DNA from: Eubacteriaceae bacterium
GTDB taxonomy: Bacteria; Bacillota; Clostridia; Eubacteriales; Alkalibacteraceae
Direction of reading: 5' to 3'
DNA length: 38,361 nt
NCBI GenBank assembly: GCA_013335935.1
Contig: JAAXUP010000013.1
Location: 1 to 38,361, forward strand
Below, in pieces: positions 1 to 7,201 of this stretch (the first letter of the stretch is position 1; each line of letters starts with the position of its first letter). Below the pieces are notes generated by a model. The model was not told the DNA's origin, ran no database searches, and saw nothing but the letters and a program-made list of their open reading frames with translations. The translations under genes were made by a program, and so were the position numbers.

Positions 1-136
1 CCAAAATCCTCGTTTTTTGTGATGAAAACGGAGATTTATCTTAGGGGGGGTCGCACCTTTACGCGAATATAAACAAATGCGCGGAATTGATAGGATTCTG
101 CGTAATGACTATGAATTGATCAAAGGAGAATTATGA
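1..136 (+). pseudogene. C-terminal fragment of an unrecognised gene, probably frameshifted
   Basis: Codons reading PLREYKQMRGIDRILRNDYE run to a TGA at 134-136. Upstream, this frame is closed by a TGA at 20-22, while another frame reads ILVFCDENGDLS. The two could be joined by a frameshift at the run of G at 44-50. The gene begins outside the window and I do not recognise the family. A weak echo (RISRNGYEL) is encoded near 1743-1775. It adjoins other broken genes, which supports decay rather than a real terminus. Confidence 0.3.
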
Positions 137-465
137 GTTTTTGTAATTGTGTCAAGAAAAAAATCCGATTAATTAAAAGAATTTAACTAGAGTGCGTCAT
201 ATCTGGAGTTTATTTTATTAATTTGTGTGAACATATTACAAAAAATGGGTATCAAATGATAATTAGTAATAATAAATTTCAAAAAATGAGTTCTGCTTTG
301 GAGAGTTTAATGAAAATCTCGAAAAAAATATTTCGCTCTGCAGAGTATCAAAAAAGAAATGTAGGGAAGTGATGAAATGCACAAGGTTGAAAAATTAAAG
401 TTGGAATCGGGTTTGCAACTGGGCGGAAAAATTTTCAAAAGGTACTAAAAACATACGTACATGGG
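137..465. other. Gene-free, A+T-rich stretch
   Basis: No convincing gene was found. A 23-codon open frame begins at 377 and stops before the glycosyltransferase remnant. It may be part of that remnant's lost 5' end, but it has no recognisable similarity. No tRNA, terminator or repeat was seen. Confidence 0.4.
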
Positions 466-1474
466 TTGAATGAGTGCAGTTTTTTGAAAAATAAACGATT
501 CAGTTTCAATCTTATTGTCGCATATGATCTTACATATAATAAAACTAAAGCCACAGATTACACTAAAATTTCATCGGAAATAATCGAACAGATTGAGAGC
601 AGCAGATTTATTGGAAGGACTTCAATAAAAGATGAGATTGACTATCTAGCTCAAGAAAACATAGTCAGCGATAATGAAGCTCACATAATTTTTGGAAAAG
701 GCTATGCGGCAAGGCGTAATGCTGTGTTATATAACGCTATAAAGTACAAGATGGATTACTGATTTTTCTGGATGATGACGAATATCCAGTAGCAGTAACT
801 AAAACGCATAAAAACGCAGTTTGGGGTGGGCAAAATGTTTTGACTACTCATCTTAAAAATATTACCCAAGCAGACATCACCCATGGACATCATTGCGGCT
901 ACATATCTCCGATTCCTTTTATTGAATTTAATGATAAAATGACTGAATCTGATTTCCGTTCTTTCATCGAAGCGATAAGTAATGATATCCTGAACTGGGA
1001 TAATATCAAGACTGTTATGGAACAGGGTGGTGTGACATATGCCGATACTAAAATATTGACCACTGATGATGCGATAGAGGTAAAGGAAATCAATCATGCC
1101 AAATTCATTTCAGGGGCTAATCTATGTATTAATCTTACTGATCCTCGCCGAATTTTCCCATTTACAATCCACCGGGCGCGAGAGGAGAGGATACTTTTTT
1201 AAGTACATGCTTGAGTGAACGTAAAGTTCTACGTGTGCCATGCTATACATTCCATGATGGATTTTGGTCTTGGAATGTACAGCGTGGTGTAGTGATCATC
1301 CCAAAATCTTCTCGTGTAGAAAGTATGGATCAGAATCTGGATATCTGGGACTTTACTCTTACTGATGAAGAAATGGAAACAATTTCATCAAAGGATATGG
1401 GACATTCTGAAATCATCAATCATTTTCAACCAGAGGTAGTAAAGATGATTCTGGGTATGAAGATTCACGAATAA
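466..1474 (+). pseudogene. Broken glycosyltransferase-like gene fused to an aldo/keto reductase tail
   Basis: Three frames read as one decayed gene. Frame 1 ends at 760 after KYKMDY. The next frame continues directly with LIFLDDDEYPVAV, a DDD motif as in GT-A glycosyltransferases, so one base is missing near 757-760. A second shift near 1158-1166 moves from RRIFPF to YNPPGARGEDTFLSTCLSE. The reading then reaches HDGF at about 1260 and changes character. WNVQRGVVIIPKS followed by LDIWDFTLTDEEM is the classic C-terminal part of aldo/keto reductases (NADP-binding IPKS loop and the helix after it), ending at 1474. The protein is therefore a fusion of two unrelated genes and is not expected to work. 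Both family calls come from motif memory, and the reductase tail is the surer one. Confidence 0.7.
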
Positions 1475-1494
1475 ACTACCAAATAACAAAGGAT

Positions 1495-1530
1495 AAGCCC
1501 TGTAGACAAGTATCTACACAGGGCTTTATT
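1495..1530 (+). terminator. Rho-independent terminator after the reductase remnant
   Basis: AAGCCCTGTAGA pairs with TCTACACAGGGCTT across a short loop, with a small bulge, and is followed by a T-rich tail. It is probably the original terminator of the donor aldo/keto reductase gene. Confidence 0.75.
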
Positions 1531-1854
1531 ATACAGTTAAATGATTATCTCGTTAGTAAAATGAATGGTGTGAGCCGGTAACTGATGAAGAATATGATAA
1601 GCTGAAATAAATCATAACGTGTAAATAGGCCACCGGTCAAGGAGAATAAGTTCTTGGTTTGTGGCTTCTATTTGAGATAAATTGAAAAATTCATGATATT
1701 AGATTATTATTAGATTATGGAATCTAACGAAATGACGTAATTCACAGGATTTCTCGTAATGGTTATGAATTAACTATAAAAATGACTATAAATATAGACT
1801 ATGAACTCATCACCATATTGTGCGGTGGAGAGAGAAATAACTGGAGGGTTGAAT
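1531..1854. other. Gene-free stretch
   Basis: No supported gene. A short frame ending TDEEYDKLK near 1580-1607 and the RISRNGYEL echo near 1743-1775 look like coding debris. An open frame beginning at 1801 runs into the next gene, but its first 18 codons have no ribosome binding site of their own. Confidence 0.4.
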
Positions 1855-2058
1855 ATGATAGACTTTACATCCGAAGAACTGAGCGAAGCTCATAGAGCAC
1901 TGTTATCTACGCTCCACAAGTGTGAGAAGATGGACATTACGAAACTGGGCAAGTCACAGCAGACTCTTCTTGAACGACGAATTGTCGCCCTGAAGATTGC
2001 ACTGACATTGATCGAGAAGGAACAAGGCAAAAAAGGGAGAGGAGAGAAAAAGCTATGA
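1855..2058 (+). CDS. Small hypothetical protein (67 aa) upstream of DUF2200 gene
   Basis: This is a 67-residue, charged and probably all-helical protein with a lysine-rich tail ([13 protein letters not shown]). I do not recognise the family. I chose the ATG at 1855 because GGAGGG sits at about 1842-1847 with good spacing; an in-frame ATG at 1801 lacks one. Its last codon overlaps the start of the next gene by four bases (ATGA), so the two are almost certainly translationally coupled. Without a recognised domain the function is open. Confidence 0.6.
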   Translation: MIDFTSEELSEAHRALLSTLHKCEKMDITKLGKSQQTLLERRIVALKIALTLIEKEQGKKGRGEKKL

Positions 2059-2402
2059 AACCGAGAATGTTTACGACTGCTTTTTCAAAAGTCTACCCGT
2101 TGCTTGTCCAAAAAGCGGAGAAAAAGGGTCGCACAAAAGAAGAAGTCGATACGGTCATTTGTTGGCTGACTGGATATGACGAGAATGGCTTGCAGACGCA
2201 AATCAATAAAGGGGTTACCTATGAGACGTTCTTTGCAGAAGCCCCGAAAATCAATCCAAACACCCATAAAATCACGGGAGTAGTCTGTGGCGTTCGTGTG
2301 GAAGAACTCGAAGACCCCCTCATGCAGAAAATCAGGTGGCTTGACAAACTGGTTGATGAATTGGCAAAAGGCAAGCCATTGGCGAAAATTTTGAGAAACT
2401 GA
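2055..2402 (+). CDS. DUF2200 family protein
   Basis: The whole 115-residue length matches the DUF2200 (COG4898) family as I know it: an N-terminal RMFTTAF-KVYPL segment, the [15 protein letters not shown] block, [42 protein letters not shown] and a C-terminal LAKGKP-KILR segment. The molecular function of the family is not established. The start overlaps the stop of the 67-aa gene, and GAGAGGAGAG lies just upstream. The next gene begins 40 bases later and may share the transcript. Confidence 0.9.
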   Translation: MKPRMFTTAFSKVYPLLVQKAEKKGRTKEEVDTVICWLTGYDENGLQTQINKGVTYETFFAEAPKINPNTHKITGVVCGVRVEELEDPLMQKIRWLDKLVDELAKGKPLAKILRN

Positions 2403-2441
2403 GAGTGAATGGTACCTATATCAATTAAGAGGTGAAATAAG

Positions 2442-3191
2442 ATGGATACTCAATTCGACCCAAATAACAATATTATTAAACTATGTCTTCGGGGTATGGG
2501 CATGGAAGATAGTGGAAAACCTGAAGATGCAAGCTTGCTGTTTCTTAAAGCCTGGAGTGAAGCAACAGACGACTTTGAAAGATTTATTGCTGCTTATTAT
2601 GTAGCCCGACATCAAAAAAATATTTCAGACAAATTAAAATGGTTGGAAACATCTTTGCAGTTTGCGTTAAAACTAAATGATGATACCGTTAAGAGTGCGT
2701 TCCCATTGTTATATTTAAACATTGCAAAATGCTATGAGGAGTTAGGCGATCCTGACAAAGCAAAAAAGAATTATGAATTATCAAATTCGTATAAGATTGC
2801 CCCTTCTGACAAGGGTCCCTTTTATCATGGGACAAAAGCAGATTTGCAGGTTGGTGATCTACTGACAGCAAAGGGGGACTCGAATTACAAACCTGATCTT
2901 AAAATGAACCACATTTATTTCACAGCCCTTATTAATGGTGCGAGACTTGCAGCTGCATTAGCAAAAGGGGAAGGAAGTGAACGTGTTTATATTGTAGAAC
3001 CGACGGGGAAATTTGAAAACGACCCAAATGTTACAGACAAGAAATTTCCAGGCAATCTGACACGCTCATATCGATCACAAGAACCTTTGAAAATTGTTGG
3101 CGAAGAAACAGAGTGGGTGCGGCAAACGCCTGTGGAACTTCGCCTATGGCGTGAAAAGTTGGCCAATAACAAAGGAGAAATTATTAATTGA
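2442..3191 (+). CDS. arr: NAD+-rifampin ADP-ribosyltransferase with helical N-terminal extension
   Basis: Residues from about 125 to 249 are a full Arr domain: FYHGTKADLQVGD, SNYKPDLKMNHIYFTA, AKGEGSERVYIVEPTG, DPNVTDKKFPGN and SYRSQEPLKIVGE. Arr transfers ADP-ribose from NAD+ to the C23 hydroxyl of rifamycins and inactivates them in the cytoplasm. Stand-alone Arr proteins are about 140 residues. Here about 120 residues are added in front, with TPR-like helix pairs (LYLNIAKCYEELGDPDKAKKNYE at about 87-109), so the protein is nearly double length. An AGGTGAAAT-type ribosome site precedes the ATG. The catalytic domain is a confident call; the role of the extension is unknown. Resistance is predicted, not shown. 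Confidence 0.92.
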   Translation: MDTQFDPNNNIIKLCLRGMGMEDSGKPEDASLLFLKAWSEATDDFERFIAAYYVARHQKNISDKLKWLETSLQFALKLNDDTVKSAFPLLYLNIAKCYEELGDPDKAKKNYELSNSYKIAPSDKGPFYHGTKADLQVGDLLTAKGDSNYKPDLKMNHIYFTALINGARLAAALAKGEGSERVYIVEPTGKFENDPNVTDKKFPGNLTRSYRSQEPLKIVGEETEWVRQTPVELRLWREKLANNKGEIIN

Positions 3192-3284
3192 GGATATTTC
3201 AATATTTCAAATTGATTACTTCGAACAGGTAGAATCAAATCCTTAAAAAGTATTCGGATTTCTGCCTTCAAGTTTTAATATCAC

Positions 3285-3322
3285 ACTATAAAAACATGTT
3301 GATTTAATGATGTTTTTATAGT
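3285..3322. terminator. A+T-rich hairpin after arr
   Basis: ACTATAAAAACAT and its exact reverse complement ATGTTTTTATAGT are separated by 12 bases. The hairpin can act in either direction between the convergent arr and ABC-F genes. The stem is weak in G+C, so its efficiency is uncertain. Confidence 0.5.
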
Positions 3323-3345
3323 ACTTCATCATAAAACCAAGAAAA

Positions 3346-3398
3346 CCAAGGGGACTGTCCGAGACAAGTGAAATACTGGTCTCGAACAGTTCACTTGG
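3346..3398. repeat. Long imperfect palindrome with 20-base arms
   Basis: The arm at 3346-3365 pairs with 3379-3398: 17 Watson-Crick pairs, one G-T pair and two mismatches around a 13-base spacer. It lies just past the stop of the ABC-F gene and could end its transcript. The GGGGACTGTCC core also resembles the foldback elements scattered between clostridial genes, so a small mobile or REP-like element is an alternative. Confidence 0.55.
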
Positions 3399-3410
3399 TT
3401 TCAAGCTAAA

Positions 3411-5144
3411 CTAAAGCAACTTAATCAGCTCTTCTAACTCGGTAGAGTAAGCTTTTGCTAGTTCAAAATTAGTATCTGTTAAAGCTAAGGCTATTTTCGT
3501 TTCGACTGATTTTTTCTTTTGTTCAATTTCCAAATAGTCTCGATCAAAGTGACTCGCGTAAATCATCTTTCGAAATTTTCGAATACTCATCTTTCGAATG
3601 GTTTTATCTTCAATTATTAAAACATAATCCACACAGTTTACAATTGAATAAAAGTCATGAGAAATCATTAAAATGGCACCTTTATAGTTTGCTATTGCTT
3701 TTTCCAGCGCTATCTGCGAGTAGGTATCTAAATGGCTCGTCGGCTCATCAAGAAGGAATAGGTCATTTTTAAGAGCGGAAACTTTAGCCAGTTGAAGTAT
3801 GTTTTTTTCTCCACCAGACAAATTTGCAATTTTTTGATGGAGGTCTTCTTCGTTAAAACCATAGTTTGAAACATATAGTACAATTTTTTCATAGGTTTTA
3901 AACCCAGAATCGAAAAACTCTTCAAGTATTGTATTGGATTCATTTAATATTTCTCCTTGAAGCTGAGATAAATAAGCTACCTTCACGTTTTCATTTAGTT
4001 TAATAGAATCATGATTGTTTTTAAAGATTTCCCGGAGCAAAGTCGTTTTCCCGGTGCCATTTGAGCCGATTAGGGCTACTTTATCAGTAGATTTAATCTC
4101 AAAGTTAATATTTTGCAGGAGCATTTCATCGAAGGCAATACTCCAATCAGTAACTTTTAAAATGGTTTCTTCCATTTTATTATTAGAAATAAAACGGAAG
4201 TTCGGATGTTTAATATCAACAAATGGCAGTTTAATTCTACGCGCTTCTAATCTTTCCTGTACTTTAACTCGAGCTTTTAAAGATTTTCCTTTTGAGGCTT
4301 CTGAATTATTCGTTGCAATAAATCTTAGTCTATTGATTAAAATTTCATTTCTTTCAATTTCTTCAGTATCAGCAATAGCCAGTTCTTGTGCTTCGATTTT
4401 ACTTTGAAGTAAGGTGAAGTCATATTCAATATATCTTCCATTAAATTCCTGGAGTTCCATGTTTTCGAGGTGAATGATCTTATTAAAACAATGATTTAAT
4501 AGATATCTGTTGTGCGTAATAACGAGGATTATTCCCTTGTGTGAATTAATCAGATATTTAAGAGCTTTAAGGTTTTCAAAGTCTAGGAACACGTCAGGTT
4601 CATCCATAATCATTAAGTCTGGAACAGTCAGCATTTCCTTGATTACTTGAATAAGTTTGAATTCTCCTCCACTAAGTTCAGATACCATTACATTTTCAAG
4701 TTTCGCTAAGTTTGCTTGATTTAGTTTCTTAGTAATGTTGCTTTCAAAATTATCCCCATCAATTGCCTCAAAAGCGTTTAATACTTTTTGGTACCTTTCA
4801 AGCAAAGAATCGATATCCGAAGATGTTTCCATTTCAGTACAAATAGATGTTATTTCATTTTGTAGCTTAATAAATTCTTCTCCTATATATTCGAAAACGG
4901 TTTTTTTTGTTTTGTCTAATTGGATGAACTGGCTTACATACCCAACTCTACAGTTTGGGTCAATCTCTAATCTTCCATCGAACATATATTTATCGGGATC
5001 CGTCAGTATGTTTATCAGTGTGCTTTTACCACTGCCACTTCTTCCTATAAAAGCACAATGTTGACCATCTTCTAAAGTAAATGAAATCTCCTTAAAAAGT
5101 TCTTTCTGGGGAAATGAGTAAGATAAATTATCAACTTTTATCAT
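3411..5144 (-). CDS. ABC-F family ATPase, likely ribosomal protection / antibiotic resistance
   Basis: A 577-residue protein with two ABC ATPase domains and no membrane segments, as in ABC-F factors that bind the ribosomal E site. Domain 1 has Walker A GRSGSGKST (about residues 33-41), signature LSGGE and Walker B LMIMDEP. Domain 2 has Walker A GSNGTGKTT, signature LSGGEK, Walker B LFLLDEPTSHLD and a switch histidine (ISHD). Between them lies the charged interdomain linker with an ARVKVQERLEARR segment. I start at the ATG at 5144, which has AGAGAGG nearby, rather than seven codons earlier. The length and upstream attenuator fit Lsa/Vga/Msr/VmlR-type resistance factors dislodging lincosamides, pleuromutilins, streptogramins or macrolides. 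The drug class cannot be read from sequence, and a housekeeping role is possible. Confidence 0.85.
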   Translation of the reverse strand: MIKVDNLSYSFPQKELFKEISFTLEDGQHCAFIGRSGSGKSTLINILTDPDKYMFDGRLEIDPNCRVGYVSQFIQLDKTKKTVFEYIGEEFIKLQNEITSICTEMETSSDIDSLLERYQKVLNAFEAIDGDNFESNITKKLNQANLAKLENVMVSELSGGEFKLIQVIKEMLTVPDLMIMDEPDVFLDFENLKALKYLINSHKGIILVITHNRYLLNHCFNKIIHLENMELQEFNGRYIEYDFTLLQSKIEAQELAIADTEEIERNEILINRLRFIATNNSEASKGKSLKARVKVQERLEARRIKLPFVDIKHPNFRFISNNKMEETILKVTDWSIAFDEMLLQNINFEIKSTDKVALIGSNGTGKTTLLREIFKNNHDSIKLNENVKVAYLSQLQGEILNESNTILEEFFDSGFKTYEKIVLYVSNYGFNEEDLHQKIANLSGGEKNILQLAKVSALKNDLFLLDEPTSHLDTYSQIALEKAIANYKGAILMISHDFYSIVNCVDYVLIIEDKTIRKMSIRKFRKMIYASHFDRDYLEIEQKKKSVETKIALALTDTNFELAKAYSTELEELIKLL

Positions 5145-5166
5145 GGTAATACCTCTCTTTATCACT

Positions 5167-5192
5167 AAAAAAAAGCCTATTAAAAATAAGCT
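5167..5192 (-). terminator. Attenuator terminator in the ABC-F leader
   Basis: On the minus strand AGCTTATT (5192-5185) pairs with AATAGGCT (5181-5174) around a three-base loop and is followed by eight T. It lies 23 bases before the ABC-F start codon, so it would stop transcription before the gene unless overridden. That position is typical of attenuators of ribosome-protection genes. Confidence 0.7.
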
Positions 5193-5197
5193 CTTTA

Positions 5198-5254
5198 TTA
5201 ATATAATTTTTCCAATCGCAATTGATGCAACTGATGATTATGTAGCAAAGACAT
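5198..5254 (-). CDS. Possible leader peptide (18 aa) of the ABC-F attenuator
   Basis: An ATG at 5254 opens an 18-codon frame, MSLLHNHQLHQLRLEKLY, whose stop at 5200-5198 lies six bases before the terminator stem. A purine-rich AAAAGA precedes the start. A ribosome stalled on this frame by an antibiotic could change folding and let polymerase read through, as described for vmlR- and erm-type leaders. The placement is the evidence. The ribosome binding site is weak and I could not identify a specific antiterminator pairing. Confidence 0.45.
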   Translation of the reverse strand: MSLLHNHQLHQLRLEKLY

Positions 5255-5274
5255 TCTTTTAAGTTTACTGTTGA

Positions 5275-5303
5275 AGCATAACACTTTTTACCGTTAAGTT
5301 CAA
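5275..5303 (-). promoter_or_regulatory. Candidate promoter for the ABC-F leader transcript
   Basis: On the minus strand TTGAAC (5303-5298) is followed after exactly 17 bases by TATGCT (5280-5275). Transcription would start near 5268, giving a leader of about 125 bases containing the small frame and the terminator. A second -10-like TATAAT lies at 5316-5311 with a poorer -35. Confidence 0.45.
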
Positions 5304-5345
5304 TCATTTCATTATAAAGTCTCCGCTGCTTACTTTTCATTTTCT

Positions 5346-6899
5346 TTAAACACTAAAAATCTTAGCATATTCCAATATTTTCAAAGACAGATACAGGTAA
5401 TTAGTGACTTCGTGATTTTCCCAATCAATATCGATAATGCTTTTTATTTTTGTTATTCTACTATGTAATGTATTACGATGTACGTGCAAGGTATTTGCTG
5501 CAAAAGTAATGCTCTTTTCATATTTAATATAAGCGAATAAGCTTTTTAAAAGTTCAGTCCCATTTTTATTGTCATATTCTTTGAGGGTAAATATCACAGG
5601 ATGGCATATGGACACAATATCTCCTGATTTTGAACAAATTTCCAATAAATGATGATATGCGTACTCTTCGTATTTGCAAATAATCTTAGCGTCATTTATA
5701 TGCTGACTTAATTCCAAAGCTTTTTTAGACTGGTTAAAGTATTTTTTCATATCACCAATGTAACTAAAACATAAACTTAACCCTCCAGAGAGGTTTCTTT
5801 TTTTCAGATATTTTTCTAGATCTTTAAAACTAGAAGCTTTAATATCATCGGTAGAATCCAGGCTAAGTAAGGTAACGACATAAGACTGATAAGGAAAGGA
5901 TATACCATCACTTAGAATGCTTGACAGGTCATCTATGATACTTTCATTATCGAGAGTATTCTTTTTATGAATACTCGTATCTATCGTAAAGACGTAATTA
6001 AACTTTTTTAAAGTCATTTCTGAATAAACGACTCTATTTTTGATTTCATTGTCATCATAAATCCTCTCTTCGAGAAGGTCGTTAAGAAAATACTCAAAAA
6101 TCAAACCTTTATTAATGTAGTTATATTTGCTTTTTTGCATCTCTATTGACAATATCTCACTTATAAAAGATAAGATTTCACCTTCATTTTCACTGTATTT
6201 TTTACAAATTTCTAATAAACCAATGCTTGCTACAAGCTTGTTTTCTATAAAGATCCCTGAAATAAAGTTTCTTGGAAGATTTGGTTTACTGCAAATATTG
6301 GGAGTTTTACTCATCAGACATTTTCGCATTTCTTTCCATGTTTTAACACTAATGGCATAGTCGCTATCAAAATACCGTTTTTCAAAAATGATATTATCCC
6401 AAAATTCGTTATTCAAATTAATATCAGTGCGTGCCAATACTTTATATCCGCAATCTACAATTACCAGAGGATTTCCAAGAATCTCATAGGCGATATTTAC
6501 GATTCTCTGCATGCTGTTTTTTTCAAGCAAACATTTAAACAATCTTTGTTTATTGCTCGCTAACCAGGTCTCATTTATAAACATGTCATGAACTTGATTA
6601 AATATTCTCAAAATATCAATGGAAGGGTCTTTGATTATTATTAAATTAAGTGATTCGCGTATACTTTGGCATTTTATTATAGAACCATCAGAAACACATA
6701 AAATATTGATGAGACCTTCTTCGGGAAATGATTTTGGAAAATCATGAACCTTTACCAGGTATAAAATACCAGGGTCAAATGATTTTTGTTGATGCTCTAA
6801 AAATTTAATTTCTCTAATCACGACACTGTCACTGTTTGCGACACTTGTTTCTAGAGAATAATCATGTAATCTTTTAATAATAGAATTTAAAGCAATCAT
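5346..6899 (-). CDS. PucR/CdaR-family transcriptional regulator
   Basis: This 517-residue protein ends in the PucR C-terminal helix-turn-helix: a KSITFAANTLHVHRNTLHSR segment, then ITKIKSIIDIDWENHEV and a leucine-rich helix. The long N-terminal part carries no DNA-binding motif and includes a segment with NPLVIVDCGYKVLAR, a common start of a sensory domain in this family. Relatives activate catabolic genes in response to pathway metabolites. AAGGAGT precedes the ATG. The gene is divergent from the flavin reductase across about 300 bases, so it probably controls that gene and perhaps itself; the ligand is unknown. It ends about 200 bases before the ABC-F start, but the terminator there argues against a simple operon. 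Confidence 0.85.
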   Translation of the reverse strand: MIALNSIIKRLHDYSLETSVANSDSVVIREIKFLEHQQKSFDPGILYLVKVHDFPKSFPEEGLINILCVSDGSIIKCQSIRESLNLIIIKDPSIDILRIFNQVHDMFINETWLASNKQRLFKCLLEKNSMQRIVNIAYEILGNPLVIVDCGYKVLARTDINLNNEFWDNIIFEKRYFDSDYAISVKTWKEMRKCLMSKTPNICSKPNLPRNFISGIFIENKLVASIGLLEICKKYSENEGEILSFISEILSIEMQKSKYNYINKGLIFEYFLNDLLEERIYDDNEIKNRVVYSEMTLKKFNYVFTIDTSIHKKNTLDNESIIDDLSSILSDGISFPYQSYVVTLLSLDSTDDIKASSFKDLEKYLKKRNLSGGLSLCFSYIGDMKKYFNQSKKALELSQHINDAKIICKYEEYAYHHLLEICSKSGDIVSICHPVIFTLKEYDNKNGTELLKSLFAYIKYEKSITFAANTLHVHRNTLHSRITKIKSIIDIDWENHEVTNYLYLSLKILEYAKIFSV

Positions 6900-7201
6900 T
6901 ATTCAAACTCCTTAGATAGCTTATATTTTAAGTTCACTTAATACCTATTGTATCTCAAAACTATCTAAAATTAATTATTTAATATTAAAAATATCAATAA
7001 AAGTGAATTAAATAACCCGATGATCACTAAAGCGAACATACCAATAGGCACGATTGCTTAACATAGGTCATATTTAACGTGCTGTTAACACAATGATTGT
7101 AAATATTAAAGATGATATGATTATTACAAGTTATAAGCATTTAGAAACATTTATCGGAGAAATAGTATGATCTTTAATAAATATTGGAAGGATGTTAGAG
7201 A
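6900..7201. promoter_or_regulatory. Divergent intergenic control region (PucR regulator / flavin reductase)
   Basis: About 300 bases lie between the two start codons. The half nearest the regulator is very A+T-rich. The half nearest the reductase contains a GTTAAC motif (7084-7089). A 12-codon frame at 7167-7205, with GGAGA in front, ends inside the reductase start codon. I could not fix -35/-10 boxes with confidence. Confidence 0.4.

Noticed and set aside
5131-5340. 69-codon minus-strand frame between the PucR and ABC-F genes
   Set aside because: It overlaps the ABC-F start, contains the likely promoter and terminator of the leader, has a poor ribosome site and matches nothing I know. The 18-codon leader frame explains the region better.
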